A stretch of 64,000 nt of DNA, taken from contig JBCFYV010000012.1 of NCBI GenBank assembly GCA_039000515.1, positions 34,958,562 through 35,022,561 on the forward strand, given 5' to 3'. The first letter of the stretch is position 1. Every line of letters begins with the position of its first letter. This DNA is from Timema cristinae. Taxonomy: Eukaryota > Arthropoda > Insecta > Phasmatodea > Timematidae. The notes under the pieces were generated by a model, which saw only the letters and a list, made by a program, of their open reading frames with translations, had not been told where the DNA came from and did not search any database. This document shows, one piece after another, positions 1 through 11,743 of the stretch. The translations under genes and the position numbers were made by a program.

Positions 1-1912
1 AGTTAAGGGGAGCAGTTCAAAGAATGTAAAAAAAAAAAAACTTGGTAGAAAGAGCTCTAACCTCTTATCTATGGCACTAGTAGTTTTTGCATAGTTCAAT
101 TTAATCTCGGTTGAAAGTTTAATGTAATAAAGTGTGCTTGATTTAATTTAAGTATATATGCACGTTATAATGTCTTACCTGCAAACTATATCTGTAAATC
201 AGATGATATTGTGGATGTTTATATTTAAGTTTTTATATTTGAGTAATACATTTTTATATCTATAATACCTTTGATACCACGTCCTCTTACCAGTGTGAAG
301 GGTCATATTTACATATCTGACAAGAATGAGGCATAGAAGCGCCTGAATTTCCTACTTTCGGGGTGTGGGGACACATATTATTATTAAATTGAACCACACT
401 AATCACTATGTATTTAACATAAATTGAGTAAAATCAAACAGGCCTATTAAAAACTTAGCTTCATATTAAAAATATTCTGTTTCAGCTTGACATTAAAATA
501 AATTCAAGATTTTCAATGCACCCCAAATTCAATTAGATACAACAATTTTCTCAACAATTTGTTAATTGCTTGTAAAAAGTGTATGCAAAGGCCTACTTAC
601 AAAATAACTATTCTTTCTGTGTTAAATAACACATCATTCAAGTGATCACGGTAAGAGAATACCCACTTTCTTTTTTATAGACTACATATTAAAACTTATC
701 TATATAATACAATATATTCTGAACTTCTTCAAAATATATTTATGCATTTGCTCCAACACCATGATTAATCGTGTTTGAGACATACTGTGTTTTATTATGC
801 TTGAAGGATACAGAGATAACAAATATACTTCCATCTTTCAGGATGAGTTTACGCTTACGTAAATGAAGTAAGGTCAAGCTGTTTAACTAGTGGATCGTTT
901 CAACGATGGCTGACCATTATTGTTCTAAAATAAATTCATAATTTTTTATTGGGAAAAGTTCTAAAGAATGAGGCCTCACTTAACTTTTTAGTTTAAGATT
1001 TACTCGTCAAAGACTATCAATTTTATATATATATATATATATTGTGCTTTCGGTGTTTTATTTTAAACAAAACCTATATGTTTACCCTTCACACCACGAT
1101 GAGAATTTTAAAACGACCCTTCTACCAGTCTTATTTGTTGTGCCATAATAATCGAATTAAGAATTAAGCTACTATTTTTATCCAAAGATAAATTTTATCC
1201 ACCAATATACAATCACAAATACACAAATCAGAGTTTCCATGGAGTTGTAAACAAAGAATGATTGTACGTACAATAGTTCTGAGATGCTGCGCACACAACA
1301 GAAAAACTGGAAATTCGATAGGAAAATCTGATTTACATTGAAATATATTATTTTTTTCGACATTCTTGACCCCTGAAATTTAAAAAAGTTCATGTGTCAA
1401 GATTGGTTTTGACGTGTTCCCGTAATTCCAACCAGCGGAAATTGGCTTATCAAATTATGTATAATATAAGGGCTTAAAATGTTTATTTAAAGTAACTGAA
1501 ATCTTTCTGGTACATAAATTATTTAAATAAATCAGTCAATTAAATTTTAAATCAAAGGGACTTTTATCTTAAAACATATGTTGTGGGGGATTGAGGGGGG
1601 GGGGGAGTGGGGACAAGGTCCTCATGTTTACTGGAATGAGGTAATATTTTTCGGGAGCTTCTCCGATTCACCTGTAGGAAAATAGGGAGAACATGTAGTT
1701 GGGGGAATGGGGGGGGAAGGGGGGGAAGGAAAAAAGTTTTCTTAAAATGAATCCAGTATAGTTTGAGCTCCCTTCTATTAAATAATAATGGATGGTGACC
1801 TCTGGTCTAAAGGTATATTGGCTATTTCTAGGAAGAGGCATGAATTATTTATTCTTAAGGCGATTGGTTTGCAGGTGTTTTCTTTCCCACTTCAGTAATG
1901 TGTAACTCACTC
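1..1912. other. AT-rich stretch without a recognised gene
   Basis: I see no coding exon here on either strand. It holds a short TA microsatellite near 1025-1042 and G-rich tracts at about 1590-1735. The remaining neurotactin exons, encoding the membrane segment and ectodomain, would lie in this direction on the minus strand, but none is visible. Confidence 0.5.
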
Positions 1913-2152
1913 CGGTGGCCGCAATGTCTAAGGCACTACTTTTGCAATAGACTAAACCACTAATGATAGGTTGATCGAGGTTTTAAACTCAGTCGAGTGT
2001 ATTGAGTTTTTTTCCAAAATTGTTTCTCCTCTTACTTCAGGCAAATAGAGGTACAATTCCTTTAAATATAACCTTAATAATCCCTAAAACCACCAGCCCA
2101 ATTAGTATATGGGCATATAACCTGAACGGGTAGTAAGACGCAGTGCTAAAAC
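1913..2152 (+). repeat. SINE-A copy, near full length
   Basis: The head at 1913-2010 has the family layout, 'ggtggccgca.gtctaaggc' followed by a box-B-like 'gatcgaggtt'. The copy ends with the diagnostic tail cctgaacgggtagtaagacg. It is diverged from the consensus inferred across this window. Confidence 0.8.
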
Positions 2153-2573
2153 AAAAGTGTATGAGATGTTTGCATACTTTTTGAAATTTAATTTATCTAA
2201 AATAATAATTTAAATAAAACACTACTGTTGCTATGTTATGGATAGAATGTGCACACTTTAAAATTAAAATCTGTTATTTCAAGGATTCTTAGAAAATTTA
2301 TGTTCACCCTTTAAGCATGTGTGAATATTTGTTTATACATAAGATTAAGGACATGGAAAAAAGTAGTTTGTTTCCATTGGCTTTCCATTGAAAATGTGTT
2401 ATTTAATCTGATTTGAATATTTTTTTTTTCTAATCATTACAAGTTATTTTTATATTAAATTTTCCATCAATACAATAAAGATTTGTTAGGAAGACTGTTA
2501 TAGAAAATTCATTTTATATAGTTATATTGATAATATTTTTCTGTATTATTATATATATTATATATTTATTTTT

Positions 2574-2829
2574 TTAGCACCATGTCTTAATACCCATTTG
2601 AGATATACGCTTTTGTACTAATTACGCTTATGTTCTAGCGATAATTAAGGTTGAATTTAGAAAGATTACCCACATTTGCGTGGAGAGAGAGAGAGAGATA
2701 ATGAAAAAACAAAATCGGGAACACAGCCTCAATGCACCCGTCTGGGATTTTAACCTTGATCTCCCAGTCAGTGGCAGTCCTATCTACTGTGTAATTTAAA
2801 TCTTGGACTAATTAACCACTGAAGCGGGG
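2574..2829 (-). repeat. SINE-A copy, near full length
   Basis: Read on the minus strand, it runs from a tRNA-like head (complement of 'ctgggattttaaccttgatc' near 2742) to the tail complement 'gcaccatgtcttaatacccat' at the low-coordinate end. A short GA microsatellite has expanded inside it at 2682-2698. Confidence 0.78.
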
Positions 2830-3255
2830 ACATACTATCCATCAAAAGTGTCAGATGCACATAACATAACTTAAATTATGAACATATTAAAGTAATTTTG
2901 GTAACTTTTATAACTGTTAAATACTGGCATACCTACCTAGTTTCTTCTGTATTTCACTTTGTAATACTATGTTTGTCAATATTAGCTACTGTGAATATAT
3001 TTCAACTACTCCCTAGCCCCTTAATATCACGGTCACGAGGAAGGGAGTAAAGAATATGACAAATAATTACAATTTAATAGCGCATTTCAACAGATGAACT
3101 TTCTCAACACAGGGTTATATACAAACAAACATCAAACTAATACAAACAAATAACAAACTAAAGTTACAATTCTAGAAAACACAACTATGTAGATAGTATT
3201 AATAGATAAACCTTGGTAAATAAGGACGTGTAGCCAAACTCAACATTAATGTAAC
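2830..3255. other. AT-rich spacer between SINE copies
   Basis: I see no gene. A short run of diverged 'acaaacaaac' units lies near 3120-3160. Confidence 0.4.
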
Positions 3256-3502
3256 CCTCTTCAGTGGTCGAACAGTCTAAGGCGTCACTATCGTGTTAGA
3301 TTGGCCCGCTGACGACGGGGAGATCAAAGTTCGAATTCCAATCGGGTGAACTGAGGCTTGGTTTTTTCTGGATTGTTTACCACTCTCCTTCCATGAAAAT
3401 GTGGGTAGATCATTTCTAAAATGCTTTCTTTCTCATCTCTATCTCATTAGAGTAATTATCAAAAATGTGTATAACCTGAACAGGTAGTAAGACGCGGGGA
3501 AA
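3256..3502 (+). repeat. SINE-A copy with altered 3' hairpin
   Basis: This is a complete SINE-A copy: 'cagtggtcgaacagtctaag' head, a box-B-like 'gatcaaagttcgaattccaa', a pyrimidine-rich middle, and the tail. The tail palindrome reads cctgaacagg instead of cccgaacggg, with both arms changed so that pairing is kept. Confidence 0.82.
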
Positions 3503-3654
3503 AACAACATTAATGTAGACCTTGGCAACTGGGTCAATCCAGGGTCCCTGTACCCAAGATAAAACCAGGGTCCTTGTAGCCAGATTCAAACCAGGGTACA
3601 TGCTACTGGGTTCAAACCAAGGTCATTAAACACAGTCACATCAGTATACCCGTA

Positions 3655-3689
<35 letters not shown>

Positions 3690-4010
3690 ATCTATCTATC
3701 TATATATATCTATATATATACATCTATATCTATATATATATCTATATATATACATCTATATCTATACATATATCTATATCTATATATATATATATCTATA
3801 TCTATATATCTATATATATATCGGGTAGTAAGACGCGGTGCTAAGTATTATTATTATTATATATCTATCTATCTATATCTATATATCTATCTATATATAT
3901 ATCTATATATATCTCTATCTATATATATCTATATATATCTATATCTATATATCTATATATATCTCTATCTATATATCTATCTATCTATCTATCTATTTAT
4001 ATATATAAGG
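3655..4010. repeat. TA/TATC microsatellite with embedded SINE tail
   Basis: This is about 350 bp of (TA)n, (TATC)n and (TC)n. It is interrupted at about 3823-3846 by an isolated SINE-A/B tail (cgggtagtaagacgcggtgc) and a short ATT run. It abuts the splice donor of the neurotactin exon at 4014-4163, so it is the first sequence of the next intron. Confidence 0.85.
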
Positions 4011-4013
4011 TAC

Positions 4014-4163
4014 CTTTGGTTTGAGTTTCCGTGGCAGAACGGACACTAGTGGTAGCTTGATGGCATTTAGGAGCCTCTTGCCTCCTCCCTGGTGACTCTC
4101 ATCGGGCTGGGTGGACTCGTCCCCTGTCGGAACTACGCCATCCCCATGGTCCACACTGGGGTC
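4014..4163 (-). CDS. Nrt: Neurotactin, internal exon of the cytoplasmic domain (third found here)
   Basis: This 150-bp, 50-codon exon lies between a minus-strand TAG acceptor after 'tgttggtattTAG' and a donor AAG|GTACCT. Both junctions are phase 0. It starts Asp-Pro-Ser, is acidic for about 27 residues and ends in the basic, hydrophobic motif [18 protein letters not shown]. That motif closely matches, as I recall it, the 'GLLNAIKLP...IPKKK' stretch in the cytoplasmic half of Drosophila neurotactin. Neurotactin is a single-pass adhesion protein with a catalytically inactive cholinesterase-like ectodomain; it binds secreted Amalgam and acts in axon guidance. This exon would lie just N-terminal to the membrane segment. 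The TATA-rich microsatellite at 3655-4010 touches the donor. The gene must continue below coordinate 1, since no later exon is seen in 1-4010. The ORF and splice signals are visible; the name rests on motif recognition. Confidence 0.8.
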
Positions 4164-5819
4164 CTAAATACCAACATCAGTTAATAAAACATTCATCTTA
4201 GCGTAATTACCTACTTGTTTAATTTTGAAGCTATTTCACGAAGCGGATTGCATCTTAGCTTGACGTACCTACGTATTATAAGCACTATAACATTTAGATG
4301 TCAATGTACTAAATAGAAAGAAGGAGAAGAAAATTAGTTCACCTTGCGAGTATTCTTACTTACCTGTTGTTAACACTTCTCTTCTTTCGTTGACGAGTAT
4401 ACACACACTATTATTTGCGTTTGGACAGCATTGACTTGCATTTCAAAATTATATTTTTCTCGTTTCCTATTCTAGACATACATAATGATTCTACGGACCT
4501 TTTTTTAGTATAAATCCTGGTAAAAAGATCCTCAAGGCCATTTTCGTGAATCAACCAAATAACCTTATTTGTAAACGATTAAAAAAGTTTAATAAAAACT
4601 ACTTCAAGATGAAAAGTAATAATTTCGGAACAATATATTTTTTAGAATTATTTAAGGATTTTGTGTTTTTGTTTTAATGTTTTATCTTTAAAAGTCATCG
4701 AATGAAACGTAAATAGCATGGTGAATCCTATCTTAACTTGCCGTTACATCACAGCTAGGCAACCCCCTTAAGATAGAGCGACTAACTGCTGAGCTTATTT
4801 TGTATATTACGGTCACAAGCTTTACGAGATTATTACCACAGCCAGGCCCACCCCGAGAGGGAACTATTGGCAGCATGGTGCCCGGCGTGGAACTTCTAGG
4901 GGCCCCGGCCCGTTTTCCAGATTCAAAAGTTTTTTTAAAAAATGTGGTGGATGAAAAAAATGAATATATATGAATGGCAAACAATATAACGCCTATCCAA
5001 ACTAATGAACAGTGCATGCCCAGCCCACCAGATGGGGTTTCCTCAGGAGGAATTTACCGGCATATGTCACAATTATACTATTAGTTCGGTTTGGTCTTGT
5101 CCTTCGTTTCGAAGAGTTTGGACATCTCATAGAAAATATTATTTTGGTTTTGAAACAAAATTTGGCACATAAAGAGGCTTGGTTAGTATATAAAGTTCAA
5201 TTTAAATACATCATGTGTATAACAATTAACATTTCACTGTTCAATTACTAAAAATAGCTTTGGGAACACCTAATTTTTCAAAATTTGCCGGAAAAGGCCA
5301 ATTTTAGAATATAGCTTCAAGACGAATTTACTTTTCAAAATTTTTCTGAGAGAGGACACTCTAAATAGCTTCTAAGAGTCACAAAATTGTCATAAACTTT
5401 CCAGGGGAAGACCACTTAAAATTACTTTTGTAATAGGAATTTAATTATAGATGAAGACTATTCTGAATGTCTTCTAGGGGCATTCAAATTTAAAAATATT
5501 TATGGAGAAGGTCCACTCCAAATAACTTATGAAGTGGCTAATTTTAAAATAATTTCCAAATGATGGCCACTGTAAATATTTTCTAGACATTTGATGGACC
5601 CCTGAAAACACCTTCTCATTTTCTTACTGCCCCCTAGACATATAAGATTTCGCCATCACTGTAGCCAAAGAGATGGGGGTTGTGGGACCTCCCTCTTCCC
5701 CTGGTACCGGGAATGGTTTGAGCACCCCTAAGCACAGTTCATGTTAATGAGGGGGCCCTTAGTCTTAAAAGGGACTTCCACTATTTCTTACTACCAAATT
5801 CTCCATGTTTTACAAGTTT

Positions 5820-6515
5820 TCCAAAAGTAATTTCCAGTTTTACGGGTGGTCAGGATTGAAGAAAGGAATAATAAAATGTCTTTTTTTTTATCAAAGTGAC
5901 AAGTGTGAAGTCATGTTACTTATGTGTGAAACAGAATGATTTAATATTGATGGGGAAACACACCTTCTGCTAATTCACAGCCATAGCCATTGCTTAAGGA
6001 GGTAGGGGGAAGAGGGTGGTAGTAATACATGTTTGTATCAACTTGCTTACTTCTTCATTTCTCAAAGACCTTCTATTTTAATCTTTCAAATAAATACCCC
6101 AGCTAGGTCGGTAGCGTGTCTGTCTACTGAGATAAGGTTCCTGGGTTTGATACCCGAAATAGCCAAGAAATTTATCATTGGTAAAATGTGGGTTTACCCT
6201 TTCACAGTGATAAATTAACGGCTGGGGACTGGATGTTGTATCTGTCCTATTAATAAATTATATTGGAAGGCATATGAAGCTAGGATAGGCCTAGCCATCT
6301 GATAGTGGAAAATATATGGCTTGAATATAAAACTGACCTAGGTCACAGGCGTGAAACAGCAATGGATGTAAGATATTAATTGTCCCAAATTAACAAATAT
6401 CCTAGTATTTTTACTCGATTTCTCGGAAATCCTTGTGTTTTCCCGGTTTTTATTCAGACACAAAAAAGTCCCCGTGTTTTTCCTGGTTCTCCAGGGGCGT
6501 GACAGCCCTGTTAAA
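5820..6515. repeat. Dispersed element related to the one at 48480-48985
   Basis: The segment at 5880-5965 ('gacaagtgtgaagtcatgtt' and following) aligns by eye with 48630-48690. The segment at 6405-6515, ending in 'ccaggggcgtgacagCCCTG', aligns with 48890-48985. The CCCTG end resembles a hAT terminus, but no matching left terminus was found. A SINE-D lies inside at 6096-6245. No coding capacity is visible. Confidence 0.5.
6096..6245 (+). repeat. SINE-D copy (tRNA-derived)
   Basis: The head 'agctaggtcggtagcgtgtc' is box-A-like and 'ggttcctgggtttgataccc' is box-B-like. The body, with 'gataaattaacggctgggga', is shared with copies at 14361, 36691, 46560 and 51885. It lacks the SINE-A/B tail. Confidence 0.7.
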
Positions 6516-7100
6516 CTATCTTCATCATCCGTCCGTTCTCTTAGATTAATGATAAACTGTTAAATAGCGTTTGTGGTTAGCACGTATCAATTATAAAACG
6601 ATAGCGCCTGTCAAGACGCACTGCCGGATCTCCGCCCCTTAGCCAACCTATACATTGATTTTCTTACTAATGAACATTTTTAGTACCTTTTAGGAAATAT
6701 TAACATATTTTTTGCAGTCAACATAGTCAATATTTTAATACAGAGTTAGTATTATTTTATAAATATTGATAACTTTTATCAAAAGTGCAAATAGAATTAC
6801 TTAACGTACATGTGAAAGTAGTTCAAGTCACTTTTTTTTCTAGCCGTCAGATAATGTCCATTCGTAAGAAAATTGGGGTATATTCTTGTTTTCATATCAC
6901 AACCATAGAATTCACTTTTTAATTATTACACTCAAAATAAGGGCATGTCCTCTTAACTCAAGGAAGAAAGAACGAGAGTAGAATTTAACCGAATATGTCC
7001 CCGTGAGGAGCTAAAAATCATAAACCTAAGGCCTTCTCAGTACTTTTTGGTTGGTATTGAACCACGACCGGAGAGGATATCTAACCAGACTGTGACCCAC

Positions 7101-7271
7101 CTTGGACTTCCTGAACGGGTTGGTCAGCTTGATGGAAGCGAGTGTTGGTCTTTTGGTGATGGTCTCCTTCTCGGCCGGAGTTGAGTCTTCATCCTTCTCC
7201 TGAACATTAGTCACCGTGCAAGGAGGCTCCTGGAGAAGGTCCTTCCCTTCTTCGACGTCTCCTCCTTCGTC
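7101..7271 (-). CDS. Nrt: Neurotactin, internal exon of the cytoplasmic domain (second found here)
   Basis: This 171-bp, 57-codon exon is bounded on the minus strand by the acceptor TTTCTGTGCAG|GAC and the donor AAG|GTGGGT, again phase 0 at both ends. The peptide begins Asp-Glu-Gly-Gly, is acidic through residue 37, and ends with KRPTLASIKLTNPFRKSK. The order of an acidic spacer and then a basic 'IK(L/I)..PF(R)K.K' patch matches the first and third exons, and matches my recollection of the middle basic patch of Drosophila neurotactin ('RLRSFFARK'). Two Ser/Thr-rich stretches next to the basic patch would suit kinase sites, but that is inference. A 42-bp minisatellite begins about 320 bp upstream in the preceding intron. 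A longer open frame extends past the donor to 7026, but it runs into intron and has no support. Confidence 0.8.
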
Positions 7272-7589
7272 CTGCACAGAAACAAGCGAGTAGGTGAAAT
7301 CGTGACGTATTGAAATAACTTTGTGTAACAAAGAAAATGTCAAACAGAGAATAGATATGATTAACCAAATATTTCTTTATCTTCTAGTAATTATCAAAAT
7401 AAAGGCCATTAGCCAAAAAGTTGTAAGGTTGCTGGCTTAGCGTATGAAAGAATAAAAGTATAATCAAATGTGGTGTATGAGAGTAGCGTTTTGAACTGTA
7501 AAATAACTTTATCACTATGGATTCGACTATATTTAGTTTATTCATATGCTTTAACCTTGAATTAAGAAAGTTTTTTGGAGGCGGAAAAC

Positions 7590-8330
7590 TCTAGTTTCGC
7601 ACGTGACATGTTTGAGAGGATCCAACACTTTATATTCTCACATGTGACATGTTTGATAGGACGCAACATACTCTAACCTCACACGTGACATGTTTGATGG
7701 GACGCAACAAACTCTAGCCTCACACGTTAACATGTTTGATAGGACGCAACAAACTCTAGCCTCACACATTGACATGTTTAATAGGACGCAACAAACTCTA
7801 GCCTCACACGTTGACATGTTTGTCAGGATGCGACAGACTCTAGCCTCACACGTTGACATGTTTGTCAGGATGCGACAGACTCTAGTCTCATACGTGACAT
7901 GTTTGATGGGACGTAACAAGCTTTAGCCTCACACGTTAACATATTTGATGGGACGCAACAAACTCTAGCCTCACACGTTAACATGTTTGTCAGGATGCGA
8001 CAGACTCTAGTCTCATACGTGACATGTTTGATGGGACGTAACAAGCTTTAGCCTCACACGTTAACATATTTGATGGGACGCAACAAACTCTAGCCTCACA
8101 CTTTAACATGTTTAATAGGACGCAACAAACTCTAGCCTCACACGTTAACATGTTTAATAGGACGCAACAAACTCTAGCCTCACACGTTGACATGTTTGAT
8201 AGGACGCAACAAGCTCTATCCTCCCACGTTGACATGTTTGATAGGACGCGACAATCTCTAGTCTCACACGTTAACATGTTTGTCAGGATGTGTCAAACTT
8301 TGGCTTCTTACGCAGGAGGGTTACTTTTTG
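7590..8330. repeat. 42-bp minisatellite, about 17 units
   Basis: The unit is about 42 bp, with core 'acatgtttgataggacgcaa' followed by 'caaactctagcctcacacgtt'. Because 42 is a multiple of three, long frames stay open on both strands; these are not genes. A higher-order pattern is visible: the three-unit block at about 7878-8003, with the variants 'tctcatacgtgacatg' and 'acgtaacaagctttagcc', recurs at about 8004-8130. The array sits in the first neurotactin intron, 0.3 kb before the exon at 7101-7271. Confidence 0.92.
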
Positions 8331-9215
8331 CCTAGTGAAATTAAAACTCATTCTGACATTACCAATAAACTCATAGATTTCATATCATGAACCGTTACTT
8401 GACTTGCTTGATAATGTGTAACGCATGCGCATTACTCATAATTCCTACTGCTACTATCGTCTCTTCTAACTACCACTCTTTGAAGATTCAGCCGTTTGAC
8501 ACGCCACCCTCTTTCAGAGCAGTGATGATCGGTTTGAATTGAGGGATCTAAAAGCTCGATGTATTGTCCCCATTGACAGAGAGGCACCCCTGCCGCTTAG
8601 CGAGATCTTTAAAAAAATATAAATAATGGCCCCTTCCCCTCATTTTCCAGTCATCCCCCATGTCCTTAGCACCACCCAGGCATATGATTGCCGCAAGCAT
8701 TCAAACCTAGACTTCTTTCACACGGATCCAAGAGCGACTGGAGGGAGGAAGGGAAGATTGGTTTTATGGTCGTCGGGTTAGTGTCATCGTATTTGTGATC
8801 ATTCATTTGAAAGAAGTCAACATGAGTGGGGCTAGGTCAGTGGTCAGAGTTACTAACTCATTCATACAAGGAAGGTCAGAGTTTTCCCACGAGTGGTTAT
8901 CCTGTGAAATGGTTGTATAATCATTGGTTCTATATCATAAATCCAGTAGAATGATAAATTGTATTAATACTTTTGACACAAACATGGGCTATTAAAGAAT
9001 TATAAGTAGAAGGGGTCTTGAAGGAAATGCACCTGCATTAATATGGGGAGGAAGATGGCTATGCAATCGAATCATATTATAATTCAAAGTTCAAACCAAA
9101 TTCACTCAGTGATAAGAGATTTTATATGCTACTTAAATTTTTCTAGTTCAATTTACTTAGTCGAGTGTTATTCTTTCGACTGAATATCTGGGATTTTTTT
9201 TAATACATTTTAGTG

Positions 9216-9892
9216 TGCTTTCATACGAGGCCACTAGTGGCGGTAATCTGTTTCCTTTACGGGCTACTTAACAAATATTGCACGCTACTTGCCGCCACAG
9301 CCACCGTCTCAACTCAACTCTCAAGCCTTATCAGTCAAAAAAAAAAATGCATCTAGGTGTGAAGGAAGAACTTCTTCTAGCTCTGCTCTGCAATCAACGC
9401 AGGCTAAGAAGAAAAATAAGAAGAATGCATGTGCACCCTATGGCGGCAGCAAACGAAGTGTTTTATCACTGTATTCTCCGAGTGCACTGTACCAAATCGC
9501 TGGATTTTTTTCAACTTCGTATATCAGGTCTTCGGTGTTCAATTTATCATCCATTAACTTCAACAATGTTAATATTTTCAGTATTTTTACTCATCTTTTA
9601 CATAAAATGAAGCACACCATCAACAAAACATACAACCTTTTCAACACAACTTCCTGAGACAATGAACAGATGGACGCGCTGTGATGGTAAGTGGCGTTAA
9701 TTAGTAGCAGCGTATGAAAGCTCGTATTTGAAACAATACCCCAACACGAGTGGCGGCCACTAGTTGCGCGAGTGGGCAACTGCAAGCCACTGTTTCCGAA
9801 GCCGTCCACTGCAGTTGCCACGTGTGAAAAGCCTCATTTAAAACAATGCTTCACTAAAGATGGTGGCCACGAGTGGCCTCTTGTGAAAGCAG
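9216..9892 (+). mobile_element. PIF/Harbinger-like DNA transposon remnant
   Basis: Imperfect terminal inverted repeats are visible: the left end reads tgctttcatacgaggccact and the right end, on the complement, reads tgctttcacaagaggccact. Related sub-terminal motifs ('gtgtgaaaagcctcatttaa' near 9821; 'gtatgaaagctcgtatttga' near 9711) repeat inside the right half. The plus-strand frame at about 9347-9550 contains an Arg-rich stretch and then 'RRMHVHPM', which recalls the 'RRR.WVHP' signature near the N-terminus of Harbinger transposases. A related frame has 'FFSTSYIRSSVF', comparable with the 'FF.Y.RMS...F' motif. The frames are broken and the catalytic DDE part is absent, so this is a deletion derivative. 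A 3-bp target duplication could not be confirmed. Confidence 0.55.
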
Positions 9893-10270
9893 CCTCAGAG
9901 CTCACCGGATTAGCACACGCCTTTCCCGCAGATGGAAGGGGGTTAGAGGGTTACCATTTCCCAACAATGAACATTGCAGAGAATAGTGACAATGGTTGCC
10001 GCGCTCCCAATAGTCCCTCCAAAAGAAAGAAAAATTTGGTTGGACTAGTTCAGTGTTCTTTCCATTTGGAGGGGTGGGAGGGATTAATTTTATTGTTATA
10101 CTCCATCCTTTCATCCAATAAGCCCTAAAGTTATTACAGAATTACATCCGGATTATAAACTAGAGATTTAACATATATTTCAGCCTACAAGGTTTAGTGA
10201 TACAATCTACAGTTATATACATTACATTAATAAACGAGGGCTTACTGATTATATCACTAAGCTATCTACT

Positions 10271-11045
10271 TACCTAATCATGCCGTTCCCTTACGGGGCT
10301 AATTGCCCTATAAGTTTTACATTCACTCTTACTGTCTTTTCCTTTGCAAGGAAACCATGACCTCATTCTTCCAGTAATTGGGAACGTTCAAAATCCCAGC
10401 CAGCACATTGAACAACTCACAAAATCTGACAAGTAGTACCCTGTCCCCACACATAAGCATTTCACTCACAGCGTAGCCATTTTTTTTTAGAACTTTCATA
10501 GTTTTTAACACCTAAGCCTACTTAATTCTTTCAATGATTATAATATATTCCCTATTTTCTACTTCTTTCTCCACATTTTCACCATAAAATTGCTCAAAAT
10601 ACTTCCTTCATCGTTTTCTTATACTGTTTTCATCCCAAATCATCTTGCCACGTTCACTCTGAAAGCCGTATACCTTTCCTTGCATTTCTTAATTCATTCT
10701 TTTTACCTTCTTCTAGAACAACTTTTTATTTCCTTCAAAATCATTCAGCATTAATTATCCTTCTCATAATCTCATTTGCTCCTTACTCTCCTTTACTATT
10801 TTCTTTGCATTCATCTTTTTCATTTTATATATGTCCCACAACCTCATGTATTCTGTTTAACTCTTCACAGCAATCATGTGTTTGTATACGTCTATCTTTT
10901 CTCCCACGGCTTCTTTTACCTGTTCATTCCACCATACATTTATTTTAAAGTTTTCCACCATTTAATTTTTCGTCCAGATATCTTTCATGTTGCGTTCTCA
11001 CAATTTTATCCAGCAGTTTTTCCACCTTCAATATTACTTGCTTAG
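10271..11045 (-). pseudogene. Decayed, internally deleted non-LTR retrotransposon (LINE)
   Basis: On the minus strand, 10930-10960 reads 'VWWNEQVKEAV', typical of the linker between endonuclease and reverse transcriptase in many LINEs (WW.EEV..A...K). A charged linker follows with several stops. The frame at 10329-10511 resembles the RT finger region: 'EMLMCGD', 'LFNVLAGILNVPNYWKNEVM', compared with the family pattern 'EMLK.GG...LFN.....VP..WK...I.P'. Immediately after it comes a 3' tail, complement of 'cctaatcatgccgttccctt'. A related tail sits at about 32598-32630, after a LINE C-terminus. The catalytic palm (FxDD) and the rest of ORF2 are therefore missing, deleted between RT and tail. Confidence 0.6.
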
Positions 11046-11296
11046 TACTTTTGGCCTGCTTCCTCACAAAATTCGTACCTAACTCAACTACTAAGATTAC
11101 TAGGAAGTAATCTGTACCTCAATCAGGTTCACCTACAGACCTGGTATTATTTAATACTTTACTAAACTATTAATAAACTATGGCTAAATGACGTTTAGTT
11201 GGCTACCATCCATATGGTTTGATGTCCATGTGATATCCGTTCGTTCCAGGCACTGTACATGAAAAAAAACTCACGTGAGGCCCTAGACTTAGACTA

Positions 11297-11743
11297 GAGT
11301 TTCTAAAAATGGGGGTTGCAACTAACTTGACAGGGGAGCATGAGAAATTTTATGGTGAACCATTTCATAGCTCACTACACTTGGAATATACTATTTTAGA
11401 TCAACGACGATTTTAGTTCTATCTCTTACACAACCATGGATATGCTCCTACAGCCCTTAGCACCCCTGTTTGTATTTAAACCTTCTAACAAATAGTCATT
11501 TTAATGGTCTACCCCCTTTTTTTCTATTCCAATTGCACTTGAGTTATTGATAAATTACCGATAATCTAATATTATTGTGTGCTTTGTCAATAAAAATGTT
11601 TGGTGTAACTTTATGAAGATTTGAATAATTAAAAGGAATATTAAAGAGGATGGGGGTGCCATAAGATTTTCCCAGATATAATGGGGGGTTGAAAATATGA
11701 GGTGGGGGTAGTACGTGATTCTAAAAGTTTGAAAACTACTGCC
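11297..11743. mobile_element. Possible non-autonomous hAT-like element
   Basis: The right end on the complement reads CAGTAGTTTTCAAACTTTTA, close to the CAG.GGTTCTCAAACTTTT terminus common in hAT elements. The left end near 11297, 'ctagagtttctaaaaatggg', is a weak match. No clear 8-bp target duplication and no transposase were found. Confidence 0.35.

Larger units (their letters stand above)
4164..7100 (-). other. Neurotactin intron between the exons at 7101-7271 and 4014-4163
   Basis: This 2.9-kb intron runs from GTGGGT (donor side, near 7100) to TAG (acceptor side, near 4164). It contains a GC-rich block at about 4835-4925 that I could not assign, non-coding AT-rich DNA at 5250-5600, and a dispersed repeat at about 5820-6515 with a SINE-D inside it. 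A minus-strand reading frame at 4733-5017 is low-complexity and has no recognisable domain. Confidence 0.6.

Noticed and set aside
4733..5017. 94-codon minus-strand frame in the neurotactin intron
   Set aside because: Spans a GC-rich unassigned block; no family similarity and no splice sites in a fitting phase.
7590..8330. CRISPR-like array
   Set aside because: Units are contiguous and diverge gradually, with no unique spacers. The context is a eukaryotic intron.
7638..8335. Four overlapping frames of 75-95 codons on both strands, rich in repeated short peptides
   Set aside because: They are produced by the 42-bp minisatellite, whose unit is a multiple of three. No start, splice or domain evidence supports a protein.
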